Below, in pieces: positions 35,590 to 45,502 of a stretch of DNA of 64,000 nucleotides; positions within the stretch are counted from its first letter, which is position 1; each line of letters begins with the position of its first letter. The DNA lies in assembly GCA_028274465.1 (NCBI GenBank), contig CM051458.1, positions 27,726,692 through 27,790,691 on the forward strand. The letters run 5' to 3'. A model generated the notes under the pieces. It searched no databases, was not told where the DNA came from, and worked only from the letters and a program-made list of their open reading frames with translations. The DNA is from Plantago ovata. Lineage: Eukaryota > Streptophyta > Magnoliopsida > Lamiales > Plantaginaceae. The position numbers and the translations under genes are program-made.

Positions 35590-35734
35590 AATTGGCGCCG
35601 TTGCCGGGGACTATACTCCTTTTTCTGTTTAGCTTTTTTATATTTTCAGCATTCAATTCCTAGTTCTAGTAGTTTTTAGTTTTCCTATTTAATCTCTCTC
35701 TGATACTCCTTTCCTAGTTTGTTACAGATAGTGT

Positions 35735-37067
35735 ATGCGACATACACGATCTAGAGGAACACCGCTTGCTGATTCAATTGCTGAGATCGACAGAGTCTAC
35801 CACCAAAGAAGGCGACTACTTCGAAGGCGTGAACTAGAGGAAATAGAGGATACCGATTTCTCTGAATCTCTACACAGTCTTTTCAAGGAAATCGACGGAA
35901 TGGCAGAAGCTAGACCACTGAAAGCATGGGTTCAACCCTCCAAGGATCGTATAAGGGGACCGGCGATTGTTCTTTCGTCTGCAACTCGAGATCTGGAAAT
36001 CAAGAACCACGCGTTCCAACAACTTCCGAGGTTCTATGGCTTAGCAAGGGAAGATGTGATGGGGTACTTGCACGATATCGATGATTTCGTCAATCAACTC
36101 CCACGACCCGGAGCTGAAATAACAACGGATGAGTTGAGGATGAAGGTTTTTGCTATGGGACTTGGCGACAGAGCCAAGTCATGGTTGAGTTCTCTACCGT
36201 CGGGGTCGCTGGACACTTGGGAGAAGGTTTTTTCAGCTTTCATGGAAAAATACTTCCCTCACACCTTGACTACCGCGCTAAAGGCGCAAATCACTGGGTT
36301 CAAACAAGACTATGATGAGACCATCTACACCGTGTTTGAGAGGTTCCAAGACCTCATGAACAAGTGCCCTCACCATGGTTTTGAGCTTTCGTATCTAGTC
36401 CAACACTTCTACAATGGACTAACGTTCGAGAACCAACAAGTGGTGGACTTCCAATGCCGTGGAAATATTTGGGAGGAAACCGCGGAAGCCGTCTGGGCGG
36501 TTTTCGAAAGGCTTGCTAAGGGGTCGCATTTCAAGGACCCAAGAGCGATGGTTAGGAGACGTGGACCTGAAGCTCCACCTACTCAAGGACCCTATGTATG
36601 GGGGGAATGAGGATCGATTCGAGTGCTTTACCAACGAATTGAAGCAAGTCCTCAAGAGCGCCACTGGAATATCTGTGTCAAACGAAGTTTGCCGAATATG
36701 CAAGAACTATGGGCATGAGGCTCATATGTGTAGATCGGAGCTTGCATATGATGATGGCAACTGGGTTCAAGGAGGCGAAGAGGAAGCCTTTGCTACGGAA
36801 TTTGGTACTCAAGAAGCTAGCTACAGACAAGACGGTAGGAATCCTCGAGGTGGATTTTGGAGAAGAGGTTTCCGAAACAATCAAGGATATGCACCGGCTA
36901 GCCAAACTTATGGCCCTAACCAAGACCGTAGTAGGCTTAACTATGGTAATGATCACTGCGAATATCCCGCTCCGAAAGAGCAACCAAAGTCGAAGATAGC
37001 TCTACTGATGGAGAACTTGCAAAAGATGATTGATCACACCCAAAGTTTTCTCAAACGTTATGAATAA
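35735..37067 (+). pseudogene. Athila-type gag
   Basis: Starts MRHTRSRGTPLADSIAEIDR with an Arg-rich coiled N-terminus. The retrotransposon gag domain spans about residues 90-270: FYGLAREDVMGYLHDIDDFV, LGDRAKSWLSSLPSGSLDTW, EKVFSAFMEKYFPHTLTTAL, then CPHHGFELSYLVQHFYNGL. This is the classical Athila gag pattern. A Cys/His motif (CRICKNYGHEAHMC, about 36,690-36,735) lies in an adjoining frame. The region is broken. The protease follows at 37,101. Confidence 0.85.
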
Positions 37068-37100
37068 GATTCTGAGAAGACTACGGCAAGGCTTGATCGA

Positions 37101-37664
37101 TTGGAAGAGAGCACTAGGCTTGCCCATCAAAAGATGCAAGAGTTGATCGACCGAGGAGCGAGTAGGGAGCAAGGCAAGCTGCCTAGCAACACTGAGAAGT
37201 CGATGTCCATTACCTTGGTGGGTGATCTACCTGTTGAAATCACCATCAAGAAGGTTGCTAAGTGCGAGTGTTGCAAGGGGGAAGAACCCCCACTAGCCAA
37301 GGAAGAAGAGAAGGACCTTGGTTCTGACGAGAGTGAAGAGGAGCAAGAGGATTACGAGCCACTCCCTCAAAGTTTCGATGTTAAGGTTGGGATTGGTGAA
37401 CTTGAAGATGTTCGTGCTACACTAGACACGGGATCCTACTCTAATGTGCTCCCAATGAATGTGTTTGAGAAGAGTAGCCTTGGAAAACTATCTGAGCATA
37501 AGGCTATTGTGCAACTGGCAGATGGATCCTTTGTGAGACCCGAAGGCGCTGTGAAGAACGTATTGGTCAAGATTGGTGAAGCTTCTGTATACACCAATTT
37601 TGTAGTTATTCCGGCGTCTACACCAGGGATGGGGGATGTTGTTCTCTTGGGGCGACGTTCTTGA
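37101..37664 (+). pseudogene. Athila-type aspartic protease
   Basis: After a coiled linker (TRLAHQKMQELIDRG), an acidic segment (KDLGSDESEEEQEDYEPLPQ) leads into a retropepsin-like domain: VRATLDTGSYSNVLPMNVFE with the catalytic DTG, IVQLADGSFVRPEGAVKNVL, and NFVVIPASTPGMGDVVLLGR. In the family this frame continues into RT; here no RT was found in the following 4.6 kb. Confidence 0.8.
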
Positions 37665-38150
37665 CTAAACTACGCTCCGTGATAGACATCTACCGAAGGA
37701 CTTGCACCATTGAGGTGGATGGCAAGCGACATGTGTTGCGAGCCATATCTGACCCACCTGATCACTTCAATGCTTCTCACAATGTTAACTAGTGTGGTCT
37801 TGCTGTCTATGTTCATTCTTACTCACAGATTCGTGGCATGAGGAGAAGATCCATGAAGGGGAAGTCTAGTACCCTCAAGAAGAAGAGCTAGGCGCAAGAA
37901 GGAGTCGAGTCAAAGACTATAAACAATGGCGCTATCCGGGAGGCAACCCGGAATTTTTATCGGTTTTTTACCGCTTTATTGCATGCATTCATACATTGAA
38001 CAATTTGCTTTTCATATGTGAATTTGTTCGTCTCTGTGTCGTATGTGCTTATGTTTATGTTTGAGTGAACTTTTTCGAGTGGTTTTATGAGTAAAATAGT
38101 TTTCGGGGATTAAAAAAACGTGTTTTTTTGAAAGTTTCATCTCCCCACCT
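37665..38150 (+). other. Post-protease region with a GGGAGGCAACCC hairpin
   Basis: No coding domain was recognised. At 37,936-37,951 ccgggaggcaacccgg forms a 5-bp hairpin with loop aggcaa. A GGGAGGCAACCC motif is familiar to me from plant Athila-type elements near the end of the coding part. A gctttattgcatgcattcat segment follows and has a counterpart near 34,155-34,175 in the outer element. Confidence 0.5.
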
Positions 38151-38153
38151 CAG

Positions 38154-38245
38154 GTGGTGGGGGGCGAATCGCCCACAAGTCCAGAGAGCTCCGTGCTCTC
38201 TGGACGTGCGGGGAGATTCGCCCCGCACGGGGCGACTCGCCCCAC
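38154..38245 (+). promoter_or_regulatory. Internal cluster of GC-rich dyads
   Basis: Four dyads in 90 bp: GGGCG/CGCCC around 38,162-38,174; gtccagagagc/gctctctggac at 38,179-38,205 (11-bp arms, 5-base loop); cgtgcgggg/ccccgcacg at 38,205-38,229; and GGGGCG/CGCCCC at 38,229-38,243. The same type of motif precedes the TATA boxes of the LTRs. Here it precedes a leader-like pyrimidine tract (ttcttcatcttcttcacctc) and an intron-like segment, so it may mark an internal promoter. Confidence 0.4.
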
Positions 38246-38999
38246 GAGTTCTGCAGAGTTAAAACGTGAGAAATCCCCCTTTCTCCTCATTTTCTTCATC
38301 TTCTTCACCTCTTACTCCCAAAAATCCGAGAAAAGCGAAAATACTTCAATCCTTCATAAAATCTTCAATCTTCCATCAAATTTTGTGTTCTTTAACTTCA
38401 ATCGGAGCCCATTACGTGCTCTTTCTTTTCATCCGAACAACTTTCACTCTAGTGCAATCGTTTTCCAGATCTGAGGTATCTTCACATGAACCCTAATTTT
38501 TTAATTTGGTGGTTTTCTGATTTGTGCTTCAATTAGGCTTATATGATGAATGGGTAGGTTGTTTGTGTGATTAGAAATGTTATTTACTATCAATTGCATG
38601 CTCAATTATGCTTGGATTGTTGATTTGAGAATTTTGCTACTAGATGTTTTTATCTTGTTATGCAATGTATCATTTTCTTCAATTCCATACATATGATTGT
38701 GTTTACTGATGTAATAATGATGGATATGATGGTAGAATGCATAATTGTTGAGTATGAGGATTTATGATGCTAGAATTTTTCGCTACTATGGTATGAATTG
38801 AGCCTTATTATTTAGGTTATTGGTTGTCTAGCACGAGCGTAATGCGATATGTACATGTCGAAATTATTTTGGTGTGTTGCATATTAGTAGCTAGATTAGA
38901 CATGAAGGATTTGCGGAGTTCGATTGTTGATTTTATCACTCGTGTGTTTCGCTCTTACATTAGCATATGCATGAGTTAGTTTTGTGTCATACGAGGTAC

Positions 39000-39352
39000 T
39001 AACTGCTGTTTGTAGGAACCATGCCACAAAGGGAGAGGAGCACTCCCGTTTGGCTAATATGAAGTATTGGAGGGGGATCGATTACAACCATGTCAAGGAG
39101 AGTGATCTCGTTAGAGGTGCGTTCGAGCCACGGGCTCTTGCAACAACGTCGCGGTTTATCCAAAAAGAGGTACAAGAATCCACCTGGAGTAAGGACTCCT
39201 ATGCCTATTCATGCACCACCGAAGGGATAGAAACAAATATTACGTCAGCAATCTATCACAAGGACTGCAAGGTTCGAGTGAATAGGAAGGCACCGGGACG
39301 ACCTCACCACAACGGATTCAGTCTTGAGTCAACGGTGGTGAGGAAGTTCTGA
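39000..39352 (+). pseudogene. Unassigned Athila-like ORF behind an intron-like acceptor
   Basis: An open frame encoding LANMKYWRGIDYNHVKESDL and ending ...FSLESTVVRKF. It is preceded by actgctgtttgtag, a good acceptor. A donor-like gaggtatc lies near 38,473 and AT-rich sequence fills the gap between. It could be the remains of the extra, env-position ORF that Athila elements carry after pol and express by splicing. I see no signal peptide, transmembrane segment or conserved domain, so function is unassigned. The acidic segment at about 39,600-39,815 (TGDDGDDSSDNEDHRDNED) may belong to it. Confidence 0.35.
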
Positions 39353-40036
39353 ATCGCTAGCTTGATTCCAAAACATAATGACATGGACACCTAGCCCCTC
39401 TTAGGGGTGCCCCTTGACTGCCTCTAAAGGGAGCGCCATATAGACATCGGGGGCATCAACCGTAGAGAGTGTGGTCGACATTGGAAAAAATGGAAGAAGA
39501 TCTCTGAGTATCCGAGCAGCTTACTATAACCTCCTCGGGGTGTAAAACGTTGGAGAGGGAGGCTCTGATACCACTGCTCTTTCCCCTTCAACAGTTCACA
39601 ACCTATTGGAGAGATACCGGATGGAAAATTCCATATCTGCGACGGCTAATCTTGAGGATTCTCTTCGACAATGCAACTCTACTGGTGATGATGGTGATGA
39701 CAGTAGTGACAATGAAGACCATAGGGACAATGAGGATGCCATGAATACTGATGGAGGAGTTGGCCCTATCCATGGAACTACCACCACCACCACGAGCTCC
39801 GATGATCACCTATAAGGCCCCTCGAGCAGTCTCAATACCTTACATCCAGCATACTCAGCTGACCGAGGCCAAACCACGCGGTAACATCTAGTATCACATC
39901 TTATTTCCTCATTTTCTTACTGTTAGGGACTAGCTTTAAATTCATGAGGGGGGATGGGATTTAAGTGAACTAGTGTTGTTAGTTTGGAGCTTGGGATTGG
40001 TAGGATGAGTATAGTACCTTGCATGTTTATCCATCT

Positions 40037-41499
40037 GCATTTGCATTTGCACGTTTACTGCTTTCTTAATTTTTAGTTGCATACACTACATTCATCCTAG
40101 GATAGTCTTGCATGTTTTATGTGGAGTCTATTGCCAAATTTTACTTTTTTATTGGGTAGATTAACTAATTATGACATCAATCATATGCTTCATCTCTATG
40201 AATTTGTTTAAGGTTTTTCTCACTTGGCTTGTCACATTTATGTATTGCACTTAGTTAAGCTTGATAGTCTCGACATCACTTAGTGGTGTTTTCTCTACTG
40301 CGGTTCACGCAGGCCTTTATAATAGGATGATGCATGTTAGGGTCTTATGATTGTTTTCCCGAGTAATTATGTACCTAAGAGGCAACAAGTCTTCACCTTG
40401 CTTTGAGATTGCTAAATGCCTAGGAAGGAGGTAGTGTGAGATTGTGTGATCCTTTGTTTACAACCTATTCTTTCGAATAGGTTTGGGGAGGGGGTTACGC
40501 TACCGTTAGACTTGTTTTTCATTTTTTAGTGTGTGTTGCAAGTTTATTTTTCCTTTTTCGTAAATTTTGTACTCCAACCTATTCTTTCGAATAGGTTTGG
40601 GGAGGTCGTTTGTGTGAAAAAGGGAAAAAAAAATCGAAAAAAAAAAAGAGAAACCCGGAGGTCCGAATTTTCGTTCGGAATCCCATTTTTCTCCTATTAT
40701 GCTAAATTATTGATCTTTTTACTTCTTTTATCACCCGTTTTGGTTTCTCACGAGTTTCCTTGAGTCATATAGGTTACAGGTACAAGTTAGCTCTCACCTT
40801 AAATCCACTTTCGACGTTCGGGACGAGCGACGACGTTCAGGTTTTGGAGGGGGGGGGGTTATCGCTGGGTATTTCTATACTTGTTTTTCTTATGATTACT
40901 CGTGAAACCTTTTGTTTGCATTTGCATTTGCACGTTTATCGCTTTCTTAGTATTTAGTTGCATTCACTACATTCATCCTAGTATAGTCTTGCATGTTTTA
41001 TGTGGAGTTTTTATTGCCAAATTTTTTGAACTTTTTTATTAGGCAGATTAACTAGCTATGACCTTAATCATATGCTTCATCTCTATGAATTTGTTTGAGG
41101 TTTTTCTCGCTTGGCTTGTCACATTTATGTTTGCACTTAGTTGAGCTTGGTAGTCTCGACATCACTTAGTGGTGTTTTCTCTACTGCGGTTCACGAAGGC
41201 CTTTATAATAGGATGATGCATGTTAGAATCTTATGGTTGTTTTCCGAATAATTATGTACCTAAGAGGCAACAAGTCTTCACCTTGATTTGAGATTGCTAA
41301 ATGCCTAGGAAGGAGGTAGTGTGAGATTGTGTGATCCTTTGTTTGCAACCTATTCTTTTGAATAGGTTTGGGGAGGGGGTTACGCTTTCATTAGACTTGT
41401 TTTTCGATTTTGAGTGTGTGTTTTGAGTTATTTTCCTTTTTCGTAAATTTTGTACTCCAACCTATTCTTTCGAATAGGTTTGGGGAGGTCGTTTGTGTG
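40037..41499 (+). repeat. 881-bp direct tandem duplication inside the Athila-like body
   Basis: The homologous blocks are 40,037-40,618 and 40,918-41,499, at a constant offset of 881 bases. Both start with tgcatttgcacgttta, contain ggtgttttctctactgcggt, and end gtttggggaggtcgtttgtg. Each block holds two copies of a 9-bp-stem hairpin (see findings). The linker at 40,620-40,915 includes A-rich and G-rich runs. Confidence 0.85.
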
Positions 41500-41529
41500 T
41501 TATTGTTTCTTTTTCGTTGTGCTACTGCT

Positions 41530-41660
41530 GGCTAAAAAAAAAAGAAAAAAAAAAGAGAAAAAGAAACATTCCAGAAAAAAGAAAAAAAAACTGGAAAAGA
41601 AAAAAAAAAGAAAAAAAGAATGACCCAAAAAAAAGCAAGGAAGGGTCCAAAAAAGAAGCC
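41530..41660 (+). repeat. A-rich low-complexity tract
   Basis: Mostly A with scattered G (aaagaaaaaaaaaagagaaa type). The short Lys-rich and Phe-rich open frames here are artefacts of this composition. A similar smaller tract lies at 40,619-40,650. Confidence 0.85.
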
Positions 41661-42242
41661 AAAAAGCAGTTTAGCAAAGTGTTTGTCTCATTTTTCAATT
41701 CTTGTAATGTTCGTAATGAGTTGTAATTTTTGTCTTTGTTTATTTGAGTGTAATCTGTTCTAGACCACCCTCGTCCTGCCATTCAGGAAGTGGTGAATAG
41801 TTTAAGGCTTTGCTTGAGATATTGGTAGAATAGGGGAGTGTTATCTTTTTAGGGAACCCTCCTTCGTTTGATGAGAGCCAATAATTTCGACCTCTTTGAG
41901 GAAAAGTCTTAACTTGGTGAACAGTAGTAAGTTTTCAGTTTCATAGGCACGGGACAACCATTCGTATTTTAACATATTTCATTACGTCGTCACTGACTAG
42001 GTCCAGGTAGAGAATGTTACGAGAGACTATCTTGTTTGACATAAGTGCTTATGTGAATGTGTATGAGTCAATCGAGGCATTCTTCAACCTATATCCATGT
42101 TATGATTTGTATGGTTTTTGTTCATATGTTTTTTGATAGATTCAATAGATTAGTTCATTTCATTTGGCATGAGACTCCATTTTTTTTGGGTTGCATTGTT
42201 TTTTGCATTAGAGTCTAGCTTAGTTGCTTGAGGACAAGCAAA

Positions 42243-42259
42243 GGTTCGGTTTGGGAGTT
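42243..42259 (+). promoter_or_regulatory. Polypurine tract of the outer Athila-like element
   Basis: ggttcggtttgggagtt lies directly before the 3' LTR and after gcttgaggacaagcaa, a context common upstream of the 3' LTR in plant Athila-type elements. Confidence 0.6.
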
Positions 42260-44596
42260 TGATGAACATGTATTTTACACTTTCATTCGAGTCTTTTTCA
42301 CCAATTTAGCTATCATCTAGGATAATTTAGCTTATATTTTAGTGCATTTTATTAGAATAGTGTCACGTTTCCCTTTTCTTTGCATTTTTCTGGTTTTAGG
42401 TGAAAAACGTGTTTTTATGGGCAATATTGATGAAGTGGACGAGGTTTTGGTGTTCCGAGGACATTCGTAGAGTATCTAGAAGGTTCCAGATGAGATTTGA
42501 GGCCTACGGGACGAGTTTCAAGGCTTAAAGGTCACTAGAAGGCAAAATCCGAGTCCAAAAAGGAAAAGAAGACTAAAATGTTGCTGAAGTCGGTCTGGAC
42601 GTCCCAGGCGAATCGCCCGTCGTCTGGGACGGTTCGCTGATGAACGTGTATTTTACACCTTCATTCGAGTCTTTTTTCACCTATTTTTGCTATCCTCTAT
42701 GTTAATTTAGCTATATTATAGTGCATTTTATTAGAATAGTGTCACGTTTCCCTTTAGTTTGCATTTTACAGGTTTTAGGTGAAAAACATGGTTTTCCGGA
42801 CAATTATATTGAAGAGAACGAAGAATCGGTGTTCCGAGGACATTTTTGGAGTATCTAGAAGATTCCGGATAGGATTTGAAGTCTAGAGGTCGAGTCTGAA
42901 GGCTAAAAGGTCACTAGAAGGCAAAAACCGAGTCCGAAAAGGAAAAGAAATCCAAAAACGCGTCGAAAACGCGTCCTTGGCAGGCTGGAACTCCCAGGCG
43001 ATTCGCCCGGGACGTGGGGCGGTTCGCCCCACACGTCCCGAACTCCTATATAGTTGCTCAGTTTTCTCCGTTTTTCATACTTTCTCAGACCTTTTTTCAT
43101 ACCTTTCTCATTAGTTTTAGGGAAGAATTCTCCAGAGCCTGTTCTGGAAATCTTAGCATAGGAGATACTTTTTCTTATCGATTTGGAGCTTGTGAGATCG
43201 CGATTCTTCGGAGATTGACAACCTTCGGTAACATTGTATCTCAGATTTTTTCTATTTATATTTATATATCTTTCAACGTGTTTTCATTCAATCTTGCTAT
43301 GATTTCTGTTGATTGCATGACATCTATGAGTAGCTAAATCTATCGTGGGTGATAGTATGTGATTTCTTAGCGAAGGGTTAGTAATTATGCTGATGGCGGT
43401 AAAGCGAATCAGACTTTGAGTTATTGCTTTATTTCTTTGATCTATCTAAGCCCTCTATCTTCGTAGTGTTGAATAAAACGGAACACATTGGACAATTCAT
43501 GATCAAAGATCTCTATGCAAAACGATCGGGTACTTCATGCATGATTATTAACCCACTATGCTTTGAATGATCATACTATCACTAACTTCCATTATCTTGA
43601 TAAGAAAAATCTGTGCTATGTCGTTTGTTGATTTTATAGTTTAAGTTAGATTAGATAAAGCTAGTTATAGTCCTTATAGATCGACACTCGAGGTTATTTT
43701 ACTGCTGCACTACGGTTTTCATTGTAGTTGTGAATTGCCTTTGGCTTAAAAACAAATTTATTTGATTAATTAGAATCTGACAAATTCCGGTTCATCATTC
43801 GCCCCGTGCTATTCCGAACATTATATATAGTTGCCTGTTTTTCTACGTTTTTCAGACCTTTTCACATTATTTTGAGAGACAAATTCTCCAGAGCCTGTTC
43901 TGGGAATTCTTAGCATAGGAGACTCTTTTTCTTATCAATTTGGAGGATTAAGCATAGCAATTGGACCTCGTTGTTTATCAATTCTTGCTTGTGAGTTAGC
44001 CATTCTTCGGAGATTGACGCCCTTCGTTGGTAACTTGTATCTCACGATTTTCTACTTTTATTTATTTCTTTCAACATGTTTTCATTCAATTTTGCTTTGA
44101 TTCTTGTTGATTGCAATTCATCTATGAGTAGCTAAATCTATCGTTGGTGATAATATGTGATTTCTTAGCTAGGGTTCTTAATTATGCATAAGTGGTTGTA
44201 ACGCGATTCAGACTTGAGTTATTGCTTTATTTCTTTGATCTATCTAAGCCCTCTATCTTCGTAGTATTGAATTGAACGGAACACATTGGACAATTCATGA
44301 TCTTAGATTTCTATGCAAACGTTCAAGTACTTCATGCATGATTATTAACCTGATGCTTTGAATGATCATACTATCGCTAACTTCCATTATTATTGATAAG
44401 AAAATCTGTGCTAAGTCGTTTGTTGAGTTTATAGTTTAAGTTAAATTAGATAAAGCTAGTTATAGTCCTTAGAGATCGACACTCGAGGCTATTTTACTTC
44501 TACACTACGTGCTTTGGTTTACGTTGTAGTTGTGAATTGCCTTTGGCTAAAAACAAATTTATTTGATTAATTGAGTCTGACAATATCGTTTCATCA
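42260..44596 (+). repeat. 3' LTR of the outer Athila-like element, interrupted
   Basis: Two parts, 42,260-42,637 and 43,803-44,596 (about 1,172 bp together), match the LTR at 31,670-32,882. Compared with that copy it has fewer dyads: a roughly 40-bp stretch of GC motifs is absent. Between the parts lies a solo LTR with ttcgc duplications. Confidence 0.9.
42638..43797 (+). mobile_element. Solo Athila-like LTR nested in the 3' LTR
   Basis: 1,160 bp, from tgatgaacgtgtattttaca to ggttcatca, flanked by exact ttcgc (42,633-42,637 and 43,798-43,802). It belongs to the same subfamily as the LTR at 34,386-35,589. It has a dyad gtggggcg/cgccccac at 43,014-43,032 and a TATA-like tatatag near 43,050. 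Confidence 0.9.
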
Positions 44597-44601
44597 GGCT
44601 G

Positions 44602-44999
44602 AGCTTATGGATTTTACAGATAATGAGCTATGGACAGTAATAGTAAATAATGTCGAATTAAATGTGTATGTAAATGTAAGTTCTCTGTGTAAATAATAGT
44701 AACAGCTATATGGATTTATATAGTAAATTTGAAAAACAGTAATAGATAATGTAAAAATAACTGAGAAAATTTGGAGTTCGGAGTCTGAAACTAGAAATCT
44801 GATTACTTTTACGTCTCTTGGTTGTGTTAGAGTTAGACACACTAGCATCTCTGCAACTTTATCCATTTGAGCAATCCTTTTAACAATTCGTTATCAATGT
44901 AGAAGTTCGTTATCAAGAACTCTCTTCTTTTTGTTAGTATTTTGTGTTAATTATGGAACGATAAGCAACTGACTGGTTCTTATTATCTCAGCCTGACAG
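44602..44999 (+). other. Presumed intron end of the B3-like gene
   Basis: AT-rich sequence continuing the duplicated intron block interrupted at 31,669. It ends in ttattatctcag, a good acceptor, six bases before cagatgg at the B3-like start codon. An open frame on the minus strand (44,594-44,866) has no recognisable domain. Confidence 0.4.
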
Positions 45000-45329
45000 A
45001 TGGCACAAGTTCAGCCACCGAGAAATCCGGCTGACTACGTGGACGGCCAAGAGCTTTATACAAAAAGATTGACCGGGTCTGAGGCAAATGGCAATCGGTT
45101 TTATATTAGCAGGATGTATAGGCTATTTTTTCCACCAGGGTTAATCCATATCCTAGATGAAGACGACGATGAAACAATCGTCCAGGTGCGCCCAACAACT
45201 GGAAACAGGCGCTATCTTCGTGGGATTGCGTGGACAAACTTCATCCATGACAACTTCTTCCGCGAAGGCGATGAAATTACACTTTTTTTTGATAAGGGGG
45301 GGAGGGTGCGCTTTGTGCGAAATGCCTAA
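45000..45329 (+). CDS. Small B3-domain-like protein
   Basis: 109 residues starting MAQVQPPRNPADYVDGQ. KRLTGSEANGNRFYISRMY resembles the first strands of plant B3 DNA-binding domains, which often read K.LT.SD..G..LYLP. RGIAWTNFIHDNFFREGDEI followed by TLFFDKGGRVRFV matches the typical W..F......GD...F end. The protein is essentially one B3-like domain of usual size with no extra regulatory part, so it would be a nuclear DNA-binding protein of the REM/small-B3 type if real. The ATG follows a splice acceptor, which supports the start. Most of the domain is diverged, so I call it B3-like only. Its presumed leader and intron are disrupted by retroelements. Confidence 0.5.
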   Translation: MAQVQPPRNPADYVDGQELYTKRLTGSEANGNRFYISRMYRLFFPPGLIHILDEDDDETIVQVRPTTGNRRYLRGIAWTNFIHDNFFREGDEITLFFDKGGRVRFVRNA

Positions 45330-45345
45330 CCCCTTACCAGGAAAA

Positions 45346-45421
45346 TGAAAAAAAAAGAGGAAAAAAAAAAAAGAAAAAAAAAAAAAGAAAAAAAAGGGAA
45401 AAAAAAGAAAAGAAAGAAAAA
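45346..45421. repeat. A-rich low-complexity tract downstream of the B3-like gene
   Basis: About 75 bases of A with isolated G. No polyadenylated retrocopy could be tied to it. Confidence 0.85.
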
Positions 45422-45502
45422 CCCTTATGTTTTTGACATTTCCAGTGACCTGCTTCCCTTTTTTGAAGGGCCCTGTTGAACTTGTAAATACTACCTGGAA
45501 AT

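Larger units (their letters stand above)
31670..44596 (+). mobile_element. Athila-like Ty3/Gypsy complex without RT or integrase
   Basis: A 12.9-kb complex bounded by exact ggctg duplications (31,665-31,669 and 44,597-44,601). The outer LTRs are 31,670-32,882 and 42,260-44,596, the latter interrupted by a solo LTR. Inside are a gag-like gene, a second LTR with primer site, another gag and a protease, a promoter-like dyad cluster, an unassigned spliced-looking ORF, an 881-bp duplication and a polypurine tract. I find no RT, RNase H or integrase, so it would have needed enzymes from elsewhere. Outer LTRs differ by about 3-5% by eye, or roughly 1.5-3 million years. The gag segments are broken several times. 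Confidence 0.85.

Noticed and set aside
39550-39815. Met/Val-rich, Ser-rich and acidic overlapping frames
   Set aside because: Most are shadows of one acidic repeat-like stretch. Only the acidic frame is mentioned, as a possible part of the unassigned ORF.
41493-41782. Lys-rich and Phe-rich frames
   Set aside because: Low-complexity A-rich DNA.
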